Positions 44,771 through 56,466 of a stretch of 64,000 bases of DNA are shown here, piece after piece. Location: NCBI GenBank assembly GCA_025766275.1, contig JAFKAC010000092.1:1-64000 (forward strand), read 5' to 3'. Position 1 is the first letter of the stretch; each line of letters starts with the position of its first letter. The position numbers and the translations under genes were made by a program. Source of the DNA: Lactarius indigo. Its lineage: Eukaryota > Basidiomycota > Agaricomycetes > Russulales > Russulaceae. The notes under the pieces were generated by a model. The model made no database searches and was not told where the DNA came from. It was given only the letters and a program-made list of their open reading frames with translations.

Positions 44771-45780
44771 CCTGCAGGGTCTGTCCCATAGGAGAGATCC
44801 GAGTCTTCAGCAGGACAGGGTCGAGCTCGCTGTGCGTGGCAGACACAGGCGTAAGAATCTCACTACTATGCTTCGATCCCACCGCCGCACATCACCCGAT
44901 AATGATACGCCATGCCGTCACCCTGGAGTGTCGACAGAATCCCCGCGGTGAAAAGGGATCCACTGCCCTAGTAGCAGTGCTGATACAGTACTGATACAGT
45001 AGGGAGGCGCCTATCGTGATGGCCCTCTTTGTCGTCTCGGGACTCACGCTCGCCCGGACCTCTGACAGACCACAGCCTCAGCAGGTGACCGGAGAGGCAC
45101 GTCGCTCAGCAATCGTGACTCGGAAGGGTAAACTCGATTGTTGAAGGCAATATGCTGACGCTCAGTTCGCCATGGGTAGTATATTGGATTGTTTCCAGGA
45201 ATGGAAATGGAAGACGAACCTGGAAGAGCTAGTGACGGCGAACCGTGCAAACCATTGTTCTGTGAACGGCTAAAGGGAGGGGGAATTATCCAACTGACTG
45301 AATCACTATATCCTCGGAGTCCGAGTGTCCGATGACCAGAGTAAAGGCTCGAAGCTTTTAATTCCGCTTATAGTCGTAAATCGACCAGCATGCTTTGCTC
45401 ACCCCCATTGCAGGAATCTGCCTCGAGTAGGTCACGATCCACGAATAGCCAATTTAACTGTAGCCCGAGGTAACCTCTGCGCGGCTCGACCCAAAACTGA
45501 ATGACCCGTTTGTATTTCCTCAGCTTCCGTGATCCCTCGGCCTTAGTGGAAGACTTTGATGTTCGAGAAACTTTACATGTGGCCTGGAGAAGCGCAAGAT
45601 GGCTCGGAGATGGCTGGCACTGTATTGAAACTTGGGGGGGTTGCGACGATACCACGATGGCTGTGCTGTATTACTTCGCGATATCACTCCACAACCGGCG
45701 ATGGTCAAGATGGGCAGAATATATTGCGGCGATCTTGCATGAATGTGACTATAAATTGGCCACCCATGCTCACAATCTTG
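44750..45780. repeat. Inverted duplication, left arm
   Basis: The reverse complement resembles 52340-53620: shared blocks include the sequence around CCATGGGTAGTATATTGGAT here and CATTATATTACCCATGG at about 53083, and the GACCCAAAACTGAATGA-type block at about 45488 against 52559-52574. Similarity is moderate, with indels. No gene was recognised in either arm. Confidence 0.65.
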
Positions 45781-45815
45781 TCATCCCCCACTCTCCTTCA
45801 TCACTAATTCATCCC

Positions 45816-46021
45816 ATGGCGAACAGAATGGTGTTCATCAGAGCCGCCATAGTGATTCTGCTTGCAGTTTGTGCCCTTGCCGCTCCGGCACCTTACGAGG
45901 TCAAAGAAAAAAAATGGTGCTTTGTGTGAGTCATACTCGCTTGTATACGTACGTTTCACAACCCTGACTGAATCAACGTAGTGATTGTTTGGATGCCGAA
46001 CTGGGATCCGAGTCAGGGTGA
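45816..46021 (+). CDS. Small secreted peptide, 49 aa
   Basis: Two exons (45816-45925 and 45982-46021) separated by a 56-nt intron with a GTGAGT donor. The peptide has a Met start, a basic n-region, a hydrophobic stretch ending in Ala-rich sequence with a likely signal-peptidase site (ALA/AP), and a short mature part of about 25 residues with two cysteines and acidic residues. It has the form of a secreted effector-like or signalling peptide. No family was recognised; with so short a frame a chance match is possible. Confidence 0.5.
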
Positions 46022-47600
46022 CCTCTCAATAGCATAGATGAGGCCCTTGTCGCATGTGATGGTATAGTTTACTCCTGGATACCGTGGGGCGACGTGTCTG
46101 ATCTCCTATGACAGAGGCACCGGACCAACGGGGTCGCAAACGTGTAAACCATCCATCCCCTAGTCATTTTCACGTGCAATAAGCTTGATAACTTGAAAAA
46201 CACCTGTCGGAGTCGCTTGGATTGTTTTCTTGAGTCGTTCGCACCGTTGATGAGCGAAACGACAGAATCGGAATGTACTGTAGCTCGTTTGTTTTGTGTC
46301 AGAAAGTTCATGAGAAAGTTGTTATCCTGCCGATTTGTCAAAAAAAAAAAAAAAAGGCCCTTCCAATTCCAAGAAAGCAACGCAAAGATAATATCCTCCT
46401 GGTGGTCAGCTATCCTGAAACCGCCGCGAAGCAGAGCTGAGGAGCAAATGAACCAAGTGAACAGTGCCCATAGAGACAGTTGAGAATAGTTGGCATATGC
46501 CGTGCCAAGTCTGAGCGCGAGCTCGGTCACGAGACATCAGTCTATCAACAAGTCATACAGTAGACGCCTTTGTTCAAAGAAGAGTCTATTGTCGGATAAA
46601 TCCGTTGCATACTCCGTAATCCTCGGTACAGACAATCAGGCAAATTACAGTAATCATGCGTTTTACTAGTCTCGTACCCGCCGTTCTGGAGGTGTGCAAG
46701 GAGTGAGTGGCGGGGACACGGGAAGTCGGGAAATGATGGGATACTTTTGGCTGGGGAAAATGTTCTTCATGACGAAGGTGCCGCCCACTCCGCCCCTGCA
46801 TACCTTCATCTATGCGCGCGTGCCTCGATGGGCTCTAACAACGACCGGATTATTGTTTTACCCTCTTGTCCGCCTCCTTCACTAGAGCTTGAAACCCTAA
46901 CCCCTGCCACACATCGGAGCGCGAGGCACAGATATACCGGGGAGCTAAGCTAGTATGCCGAGAACAAAAACATACGTACCTTGATTGTGCTGCCAGCTCG
47001 AAGAGAGAGCCAAAAGACGGACACGGAGGCCAGCCAGCGCTAGGTGTGGCTCTGCGTATCGCAGATAAGAAACCTGATGTGAGCGATTTCTATCGCTTCA
47101 CAGTGTGGTACAGGGTGGAGAAAAAGGGAAGTCTTCTGGGTCCGAGTCCGAGTCTGTCTCAGTTGCTTTCAGAAATTGCGACTTGCCTTTTGATAGAGAT
47201 AGATGAAAGAAGTCATAACGCACTGGTGGGAAGCGCGCCCATGACTTTGGCCATGAGGTGCAACAGAGCTGTGCACATCCCGGAGGTGTGAAGGCCACCA
47301 GATTCGCAAGAAGAGAGCAGTCGCCAGTTGTGAAATCGATAGGAATCAAGTGGAATTCGCAAGTAGCAGATTAGCAGATTGGCGAGCCAGTGAAGTAAAG
47401 GGAAGGAGCAACGGAAGTGACAACCCATGGCGAATGAGCAGGTTGTCAGCACCAAAGAATAAGGGAGTAAAAAGTTAGGTGAGGAGAGCAATGAGTAGCG
47501 GTATCGATGGTACCTTTGTCGTCTACAGACCATCAACACGTCAGAGATACGCGTGAGGTGATCGAAACGCACGAGGGGGCACAATTCCATACCGCGTGTC
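46022..47600. other. Stretch without a recognised gene
   Basis: Only short frames without motifs on either strand; an A-run lies at about 46340-46354. From about 47600 the sequence is the 3' flank of the SANT gene, shared with the left ends of the tandem units. Confidence 0.5.
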
Positions 47601-47786
47601 AGAAAGATCTTGGTGCCTAGATTGTTGTACTAGCGAGCACCCAACGCGGCATCAAGAATCCGTAAAGTGGATCAGAACAGAAAGAGGGATCTAGCCTGCA
47701 AGGTATGGACTCGATAGATGCGTCTTGTCGGGAAAGTTGCCAAAACCAGAGTTGTCTACGAACTACTACATCGTGTATACACTAAG

Positions 47787-49027
47787 TTATGCTCGCTCTA
47801 CGTTCACACCAAACAGCTTTAACTTCTCAAAATACTTTTGTACTCGGCTCGCGACCTGACGCGGAGTGCGGCGACCACCCATAGCCTTCGATATCTTAGA
47901 CCACCTATAAAAAGACGTAAACATTTCCGCTTCTCATACATGGACAAAAAAAAAACGGTGTTTCGTACCGGTTTTTCTCACCGTCGGGGATCTCGGTGAG
48001 TAGTCGCTCGAGGAGATGCTGCTCTGAGATCGACCATGCCTGCTTGTACGTTTCTGACTTTGGCTTCTCCTTCTTGGCCGCGGGAGCGCATTTGTCAGGC
48101 TCGGGATGCCAGTTCGTTTGAAGAGTAAGGACCTTGGCCTTTGCCGTGGTCGCTGGTGGGCGGGTTGGAGGTCGACGGGAACGTGTGGGACGTGGGGAAG
48201 GTACTTTCGAGTTCACCAAGTTTGACGCCGACGGCACCAAGGCGCCAGGGGTGAACGCCGCCGCCACCGACACCCCGTCAGTCGTTGCGATGTCAACGTC
48301 GGCGCTCTCGTCTCCAATGTCGCGGCGGATGTGCACACCTGACGCACGGAGGGTCAGCCCACCCTTGTTGCGGAGGTGTATGCGGCGCAGCTGTTCCTTT
48401 TCACGTGCTGGGCGGAGGATCTCGGGCGCCAATTGCTCCCCATCGGATGAGTCAGATGAGAGCTCGAATGAGGCGAGAACTGGCTCGATGATTGACCGCC
48501 TTGCCCTTCGTACGAGCTGCTGGGCTGATGACAATGCCGTTTGCTGTGTGGCTGATGGTTGGGACCGCACATAATGCGCTGCGCGGAGATCAGCGGCAAA
48601 GGCACGGAGGGGGGTAGGGTCTTTTCGTGTCGAAGGATAAGCAAAAAATAATAACAGAGAAGGAAGAGGGTGCACCTTGGCCTTTGAATATATCCCAATC
48701 GATCTTGTCTTGAACTTCTGCGGCGATATCAGGCTGATGGTCAAAGCGAAAGACATCACTATTGAGCTACGAATGTGTGAATATATCGAAATGCCGAGAG
48801 ATGATGATCAAAAACCTTGTCATCGAAAGTGTCAAAAAAATCTTCAGGATTCGCGGTAGCCTGTTCGCGTAGAAGTCGAAGGCGGTCTATGTCTGACTGA
48901 GTGCGGGCCAGGAGGTCCTTCTGCGATTGGATATAGACCTGGAGAGCATCGAAGCTGCACGGAGAGTGAGAAGAGAGCTGGAGGAGGAAAGGGTAGATAC
49001 GAACTTATTTTTCACGGGATGGAGCAT
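47787..49027 (-). CDS. SANT/Myb-like DNA-binding protein, 329 aa, intact
   Basis: Five exons join in frame: 49027-49005, 48954-48816, 48733-48676, 48620-47969 and 47904-47787 (introns 50, 82, 55 and 64 nt). The N-terminal helical part (DALQVYIQSQKDLL, then RTQSDIDRLRLL) is followed by a conserved FKGQDPTPLR segment, an RRARRSII helix, a basic Pro-rich linker and a C-terminal SANT/Myb domain (TYKQAWSISEQHLLE ... KAMGGRRTPRQVASRVQKYF). This matches fungal ZZZ3-type Myb proteins, presumably nuclear and chromatin- or DNA-binding. It is the only intact copy of the gene whose remnants sit in the NLR modules. The donor of intron 1 is GTTCGT, also used in the NLR genes. Confidence 0.9.
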
Positions 49028-52000
49028 GATGATAGAGAAGGAGTGAGAGGGGGTGCGACATTTAGAGGGAGGGTCGGTCGTCGAAAGGGGATTAAGTCTT
49101 AATTTCCAATTTTGTAAGGTAAGTCACCAAAACTAACCAGTGTCACATGTCACACACTCCCACGATCACACTTCATTCCTTTAGCACGCTTTCAATCCCC
49201 TCCAATGCCTCGCCTAAGATCGGATCCTCACTCAACTGCCCGCTGGAGCATCAGCACCATGCACTTAGCACCAATGTGGGCAACTCACCGGCATCGCACC
49301 CGGGCTGTCAAGCCTTTTCTTAAGGCATACATTAAACCCATGTTGGAATGCATCCAGCTGCCCGTAGCTCATATCCAGCCATCGCACAAGCGTGAAGTTG
49401 ACCCCTTCGCTTCCTTCCGGATTCCACATAACGGTCCATGTGTCGTCCCCTGATTCTACTCCGTCCTCGCGTTAGCCATCCCGATCACCACTATTCTCGA
49501 CACCTACCCTTTTCCGGTCCTGCTCCACTCGTAAGTAAAAAAGGCTACTCCAAAAGTCACAAGCACACGCACCACTCCATCGCCCTGACAGATTCTCGTA
49601 TGTTAGCGGGGACGTTGTTTCGTACGGCCCAATGGGGGTGTCTTCTCCTGCGCCCACAACCCAGACAGTATTGAAGGCGAGGCCGAGCGGTCCGTGAGTG
49701 GTCGTGTTAGCGAAGGTGCTTGCGTCTAGGAGGAGTCCACCGCGAGTCTCGACGACCTGTGTGACATTGTTGAAGCTGGTGGTGTTGCCCATGGTGTGAT
49801 GTCAGTCGAATGAGACGAGGACCGGCCCCTAGTCGTGGTGACTGCTTTGGAGATGAGAGGAAGTTACGCGCTTCACAACAGCAAGCGAGAAGCGAGTCAT
49901 TTTTTTCCGGCGCACCTAAGACCACGGCCATCGCTCCCGCTTCTCTCATTTTCCTGCTCAGCGCCTGGTTCACTTGGGTAGGCGAGACGCCACGTGGCGG
50001 GAATTACACCCAGTGGACACCTTTAACACTGGTACAGTAGTTGATGTTGAGCGTGATGATTCTCTTCCTCTGCAGCATTCTGCAGTGCAGGTGCCGCATA
50101 CCGTCTAAATCGCTTGGCGCAAGCGAGCTTATATTTCCAATATACAATTACCCGTGTCTCCACGGGCTTCAAGAAGAGAATTTAGCGCTTGTCTGGTATT
50201 CAATGAGCATCGCACACGTGGCTTCCTCGTGACTCATTATTATAGGCGAAAAAATCGACTCAACCGCGGACATGACCACTCAGACCGGTGAGTTGCCTCT
50301 CCATCGCTTTCTCTCGCAGTGACGAGACTTAGAATCGCTACGAAGCCTTTGTGCTCGTGAAATATCTTCCATGTATTGTTCTGAGCTCTCTTTTGACCAT
50401 CGGTCCATTTCTGACGACGCTAATATCCACTCTGTCATAGACACCGAAGCACCTCAAGGCTCACGGGGGCAGGGTATAGTGAGGGGAAAGTTACAGGTAG
50501 CAAGCAAATATGGTGAGTGTCGTCTCCCATTATCTCAGGCAGGATCGAACACAATAGAAGTCAAGCCCTAAGTTCGCTTTATGGGCGAGCGCTGAAGATT
50601 AACCATGCTAATACTGACCCTCTTTCTTTTCACATCGGATCGCCTTCATCGTGCTCATTCCGCTCATTTCTAGGTTTGTTGCGCTCCATAGGCAGGAGGT
50701 ATGGAATGTCCCCTTGTAACAAAAAACAAATTGTAATAAGAACTTCTTTGGTGCCTCTTTGGAGCGTCATGAGCATACAGGGGGTGCGGCCTGGGTTAAT
50801 TGAACGGCGCGTGATTCAGCGGACTTTGGACTCACTAACCTTTCTTGTATCTGTGCGACGGTGCCTAGCGCGCCCTCCCTGCCTGTGCCCTAGCACACGG
50901 GGTATTGTCCGGTTAACGCGGAACGAAGCACCACGGTAATGTGATGCATGCAATTTTGCTTCCACCCTTTTGGGGTTCGACATCTTGACGCTCCACCCGC
51001 ACAACCCGCGCGCCAGCCAGCCCTTTGATGAAATATCATTCATTCCATGCAAGATCCGAGGGCGCATACATACATATTCACATGCTCCCACACGACCGGG
51101 CAGATGATCCCACGAAGGCCTAATTCGAGAAAGTGAATTCGACGTCGCGACGCGGATTGTCGCGAGACGGACAGATCCCTGGATGCTTGCCACTTTCTTC
51201 GCGTTCATACAGCTTCCATTGTGTGTAGGACTATTCCTAATATGCGAACCGCGTTGTTGTTGCGGGGGTCTTCCGGAATGGTGGCACCTTGATGGAAGGC
51301 CTGAGAGGTGTCCAAATTCAACAGGAGGGGTTGCATGGCCGAGCATTCAAAGAACTTTTGAACCCATCCTTCGCCAACTTCGGCCAGGTGGTGTGTCCCG
51401 TGGAGATCAATCCCGCGGCCACACCTCATTTCGATTGATCCCTAAGACGCAGGAACAGAAAGAAAGAGGGAGGTCATAAGATATGGGGACTCTAGCGCGC
51501 CTGCAGATGCTCATGCATCCATTCCAATTTGGCGCCGTACTACTGTATCCCAAAGTTATCAGGGGTTCGCCTCAAAAGATTCAATATCATCAGACCATGT
51601 CAAACCATACAATTGTGGTAGTTGGGTCCCAGTCTAAAGCTTCCTTCTTTTGCGTTCGACTCAGATCTGCAACTGTTCATCACGCGCCGGGCGAGTTGTT
51701 CTGAGAGTCGACTCGGACGCCCCGCTACAAGTAGGACAGCCCTCAGGTCCTTTCACTTAACCTTTCTGCCGCCAGCAGGAAGCTTCTGCGAAGAAATCTT
51801 TTCCTCCCGCCGCTGCGCAATCGTGCGACTCGGAAAGTCCGACAGCGCCGGCCGGCCTCCGTGTCTATCTTTAGCATTCTTGGAGCAAACAGCACCGTGA
51901 TAGCACAATCAAGGCGGCGGCACGCTGGCGCCCTCCTGGCCCCGCTGTGCCTCGCGCTCTGAAGTAGCAGGTTCTAATGATAGGATGGATCTCAGGCTCG

Positions 52001-54091
52001 TGAAGGGGCGTCGGAGAAGTGCGAAGAACACGTGACTACTATATTTGGCCCCAAAGGCTGCACTGACACGGGCAGTAAGCGGAAAATTTATCCGAATAAA
52101 GTACAACAATCCCCCGGCCTATGTAACGTACTAGGGCACCCCACTGAGGCCTCTACTATAAGTGACTTTCTGACGGATCGACGTTTCGCGACCTTGTACA
52201 AACTCACACTCAGGCTCGAGCTCAAGCTAGAGGGCCCGACACTTGCACGGCATATCCAAGGGTCCGTCTCTGTATGCCTTGTTCGCTTGGTATAATTTGC
52301 GCTTCGGTTCTGCTTTGTGGTCAAGTTTGTGGTGGCGCCTCAACATTTTCTGCCCATCTTGACCAATGCTGATCGTGAAGTATATATCGCGAAGTAACAT
52401 AACACAGCGCATCAAAGTATCGTCGCAACCCCCACGTTTCAATACAGTGCCAGCCGCCTCCAAGTTATCTTGTGCTTCCCCAAGTCATGCATAAAGTTTC
52501 TCTAACATCCAAGTCTTCTACTGAGGCCGGGAGATCACGGAAGCTGAGGGAATATGAACGGATCACTCAGTTCTGGGTCGAGCCGCGCAGGGGTTATCTC
52601 GGGCCGGGCTACAGTTGACTTAGCCATTCGTGGATCGTGGCTCGCTCCGAGTCGAGGCAGATTCGTGCGATACGGGTGACCACGGCACTGGCATCCCGGT
52701 CGATTTACCCCTTACCACTTTCAGCGGAACCAAAATCTCCAGCCCTTTCTCTGGTCGTTGGCAGCTCAGACTCCGAGGCTATTAGTAAGTTGCGTAATCC
52801 CTAGCAACTTAAAGCCCCTTTTAGTTGTCCCGCCAGTTCGAATTCATAAAACAATGGTTCAAGTTCGAATAGTTCTCTGCTGCGGTAAGGGTGCGCGGAC
52901 GCTTGGGGTGCGACGACCGCACCATCCATGCTAGTTGGTTTCGAGTTATAGTATCTGAGTCACCCACACATTCCTCGGCAGGTACGAGAGTTCAAGCGAG
53001 GGCCACCATCGGTGATAGCCCTCACACGCTCACTAGCTCTTTAAGTTCAGGTTGGTCTCTGATTTTCATTCCTGGAACCAATCCATTATATTACCCATGG
53101 CAAACTGAGCGCCAGCATACTACATCCAACAATCGAGTTTACCTTTTCGAGTCACGGTTGCTGAGTACCACGCCTCTGTGGGTCACTTGTTGAGGCGGGG
53201 TCTGTCAGAGGCCCGGGCGAGCGCGAGCTGGGCGCAAGCTTCGAGACGACAAATAGGATTATCATGGGCCGATGCGTCTCCCTACTGTATAAGCACTGCT
53301 ACTGGTGGATACCTTTTCACCGCGAGGATTCTGTCGACTCTCGAGCGTGCCGACAGGGCATGTGATTATCGGGTGATGTGCGGCGGTGGGATCGAAACAT
53401 AGTGGTACTCCGACAATGTGTGTACTTCCTAGGCTGCTGCCCAGTCGCGGTATTCGTACTACAGCAACATCTACAATGGTCGTAGTGTCGCAAGCGAGGT
53501 TCGAGTCATATTCGAGTTGCGCCTGTGTCTGCCGCACCCGCTGGCTCGATCCTGTCCTGCTGAAGACTCAGATTTCGGGCTGTCAATGGTTCCTACAAGC
53601 CAGATCCTGCAGGCTATTTGTGTGGGATGATCTCTCTTCCTTTGGCTTCTAATGTGCTCAGAAAGGTCTCTGCAACCAACCTGTATACGCTACAGTACGC
53701 GCAGAGGCAGCCCGGCGCTCTCTTTGCCCTATAGTTCTAGTAAGAAGGATAAGGAGGCTTGACAGGTTCTCAGCTACGCTTCACGATGATCAGAGGTTCG
53801 AGACAGGTAACGAGTGGCTGTTCGGATCGTTGTTTTTAACATGATTATGAAGAAATCTCAGTAAGTGAATATGGCAGTCTAACCTGTACCCGGAGAAGCG
53901 TCATAGGTGATTTTCGACAATGACAAAAAAAGCGAATGTATGAAGTGCAACGATACCCAATGACAAATATGAGTGATCACGATAGTCCAAAAATGAAGGC
54001 CGGTGAAACTTTGGAGTATTTTACGAAATGTGAACTTAGAGCCCAGGCCATGAGTAGCCAAACAAGGGAAAGAAGCGCCGTTACGCAGCGA
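49028..54091. other. Gene-poor 5-kb stretch
   Basis: A minus-strand frame starting at ATG 49792 (to about 49580) has Asn/Thr-rich, secreted-enzyme-like composition, but no further exon was found and its family is not recognised. Around 52,340-53,620 lies the right arm of the inverted duplication. The remaining frames are short and lack motifs. Confidence 0.4.
52340..53620. repeat. Inverted duplication, right arm
   Basis: Reverse-complement counterpart of about 44750-45780, with insertions making it longer. A plus-strand frame at 52891-53193 contains a segment with PLYYPWQTERQHTTSNNRV that matches one read on the minus strand at 45044-45250, so the duplicated DNA may once have been coding. 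Confidence 0.65.
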
Positions 54092-56466
54092 CTAGGGTGT
54101 CTCCCTAACACCTAGCAGATACTGCATTGACTGGAACGCAGCAGAAGGGTTGAACTGGGGTATCCTGCCAAGCCCAAGCGACACGTTTTCAGAAGGTCCA
54201 CCAACAAGCGAGGAAGCAAAACACGTGACGTACATATGTCCTGTGATCGCCACTTCATAAAGGGTCAATCCGCGCTCCGACTGCACTGTCCCAAAGGCCC
54301 CAACCCCATCAACGACGAACGAGTCGGGTTCAGGGGCGCTCTGGAAGCCCTGCTTGCCACCCCCTTCGAAATAATATCGAATGTCAAAACGAATCGAAGA
54401 GACGTAGTCAGTGATACGCACAAGTCGTGCTAATACCGAACGTCTCTGTTAAGTCACCAGCGAGAGAAGGGGTGATCGAGAGAAAGCTCACTTTTGGATC
54501 GCTATGCGCGTTCTGCCAAGCGAGACAGGTAGTATGAGTCATAGTCAAATGCTGGAGTAGAATGTGACCCCCACCCTTCGGAGATTAGCACGAAATCGGC
54601 CAAGCCAGTGACTATAACCGTGCGGGCGCCGTGTGCGATAACCCGAGGCAGAACTCCGTACAATGGAGACAGACTCGTGTCTCCCGATCCCGCAAAGACG
54701 GATGGGACGGCGCCGCACTCGGTCCACTCTACATCCACTGGTGCGTGGATTGCTTTTTTTACCTTTGGATCATTGAAATACACGGGTTGGACTTGAATTT
54801 GAGAGAACGTGCCGCTACAAGTGGGAGCGCAGATCAGCATAAAGTTAGTGTCCTTCTGCGGTTAAGGACTGACGGGAAGCCGAGAACGTCCCACAGAACG
54901 GGGGGCTAGGACGAAATGCATAAGAGTCGTCGAGTCGGAATAAAGGCGACATACCATATCGAATATGCGAAAGACGTTAAAAGCAGGATTTAGGGTGAGT
55001 GCGGCATTTGCGATCTCTGTGTACACATCGCAGCCTGGGATTGCCTCAGTCGACCCCCCCGGAAGAGGGAATGGAGCAGGCAGGGGTGGGTATGTCAGGT
55101 ACTTTGAGAGATACGACGTATATTGGCACGAGTCGGCGACCTGGTCGATATGTGCGAGAAAGGATTGACTGACATAGAGAGGTATGAGATAATAGGTTAC
55201 AGAGACGGAGCGAAAGGAAATGACTTGAACGCAAACACGTTCTCATTCTTGTGAACAAAGTTCACAGAGGGTACTTGGAAGGAGATTACATCTTCGGCAA
55301 GGACAGCTGAAGTGTCGTTAGAGTGATGAGGCTGGTACGATTTAACCATACATACGGGACCCAAGCCATATGCCCTGCACTTTCAGGTCCAGCAAACTGG
55401 AGTTAGAAAAGATATAATCCGCAAGATCTGTGATCTCGTAAGATGGGTAGGTCCCGCATAATGACGAGACTACCAACATGGCACATAGAGTCCGGCATAC
55501 TGAAAATGTGTCAACAACGCTTCGAAAGTGGAGGTATTGAGTGCCTACGCTTTCTCCTGTCAGGTAAAAGTTCTTCCCTTTTAGCTCCGAAAAGATATTT
55601 AGGAACTGCTGGAAGAATCCGACGAGCTGTGCTGCAAGTTCTACCTCGTTCTGCGTATCGTAGCATCCGATAATCAGGTTGTCGACAAGAATAGGTTGCT
55701 CACGTGGATGTTTGGTACGCCCTGAGAAAACCCGGTCCCTACGGGTTGTTCCACCCAAAGCATGTGTCCTAGATTCGTCCAACTCATAGGATTTGAAGTC
55801 GGCTTGGCTTGACCATACTGCCAGCTAATAGGCTATAGACATGCAATTTAGTGTCAATGTGTCAGACGGGCGAGGTTGTGTTACTCCATTCTCCTGTAAA
55901 AATCCAGCTAAAGACGAGCAACCTGGTCCACCATTCGTCCTGGATTAGGTTGGCGTCTCCGCAGACTCCGCAGTCAGCAACTAGCGCTTACCAGAATATG
56001 AGATCGTTTTCGTTACCCTTCGCTGTTGGTGGGAAGTACCAGAAAAATAGCTGCTCTGATTGAGTGTTATTGCATACAAAAGGAGTTAAACTCCTAACCT
56101 TGCGTGTTTCATATGGGTCCGCGCTGATAGGCAAGAGGCCTGACCAACTGTCTCCGACATCAAAATCCACGTGAGGAATAGAAGTTCCTTTGACGTGAAA
56201 GTCTGAGGCGCTGATTACTAAGGGAGACAAAGCACACTTAAACAGCGTGACTCACGGTCGACCTTGCGATTTGCAAACCGTCTTAAGGCGCGGTGCGTCA
56301 GATTGACGCCGGCCTCGTGGTGTATTGGCGGACGTGCCTCCAGGAATTCGTCTTTCTTCGATGCCAAAGAATTCTGCAGCCTGAGTAGAGCATCCGGAAA
56401 ACGCGCGAAAACTGCCGAGATACTAATGAGCAAAAGGAGGGGCAAGCAAAGCGCGACACGGGTCAT
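54092..56466 (-). CDS. Secreted serine carboxypeptidase (family S10), 546 aa
   Basis: Exopeptidase removing C-terminal residues; secreted or vacuolar. Fifteen exons join in frame: 56466-56256, 56217-56099, 56050-55992, 55939-55885, 55832-55704, 55650-55549, 55499-55478, 55427-55356, 55306-55225, 55168-54955, 54905-54874, 54814-54575, 54512-54492, 54443-54234 and 54164-54092. ATG 56466 begins a signal peptide of about 21 residues. The oxyanion motif TNGGPGCSS is in exon 4; catalytic Ser in GESYAG is split between exons 6 and 7; the Asp is in GLADF and the His in TGHM near the end. Exon 7 is 22 nt and exon 13 is 21 nt. The acceptor of exon 14 (AACAGAG|A) is the least certain; it adds about 25 residues compared with relatives as I recall them. 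Confidence 0.92.
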
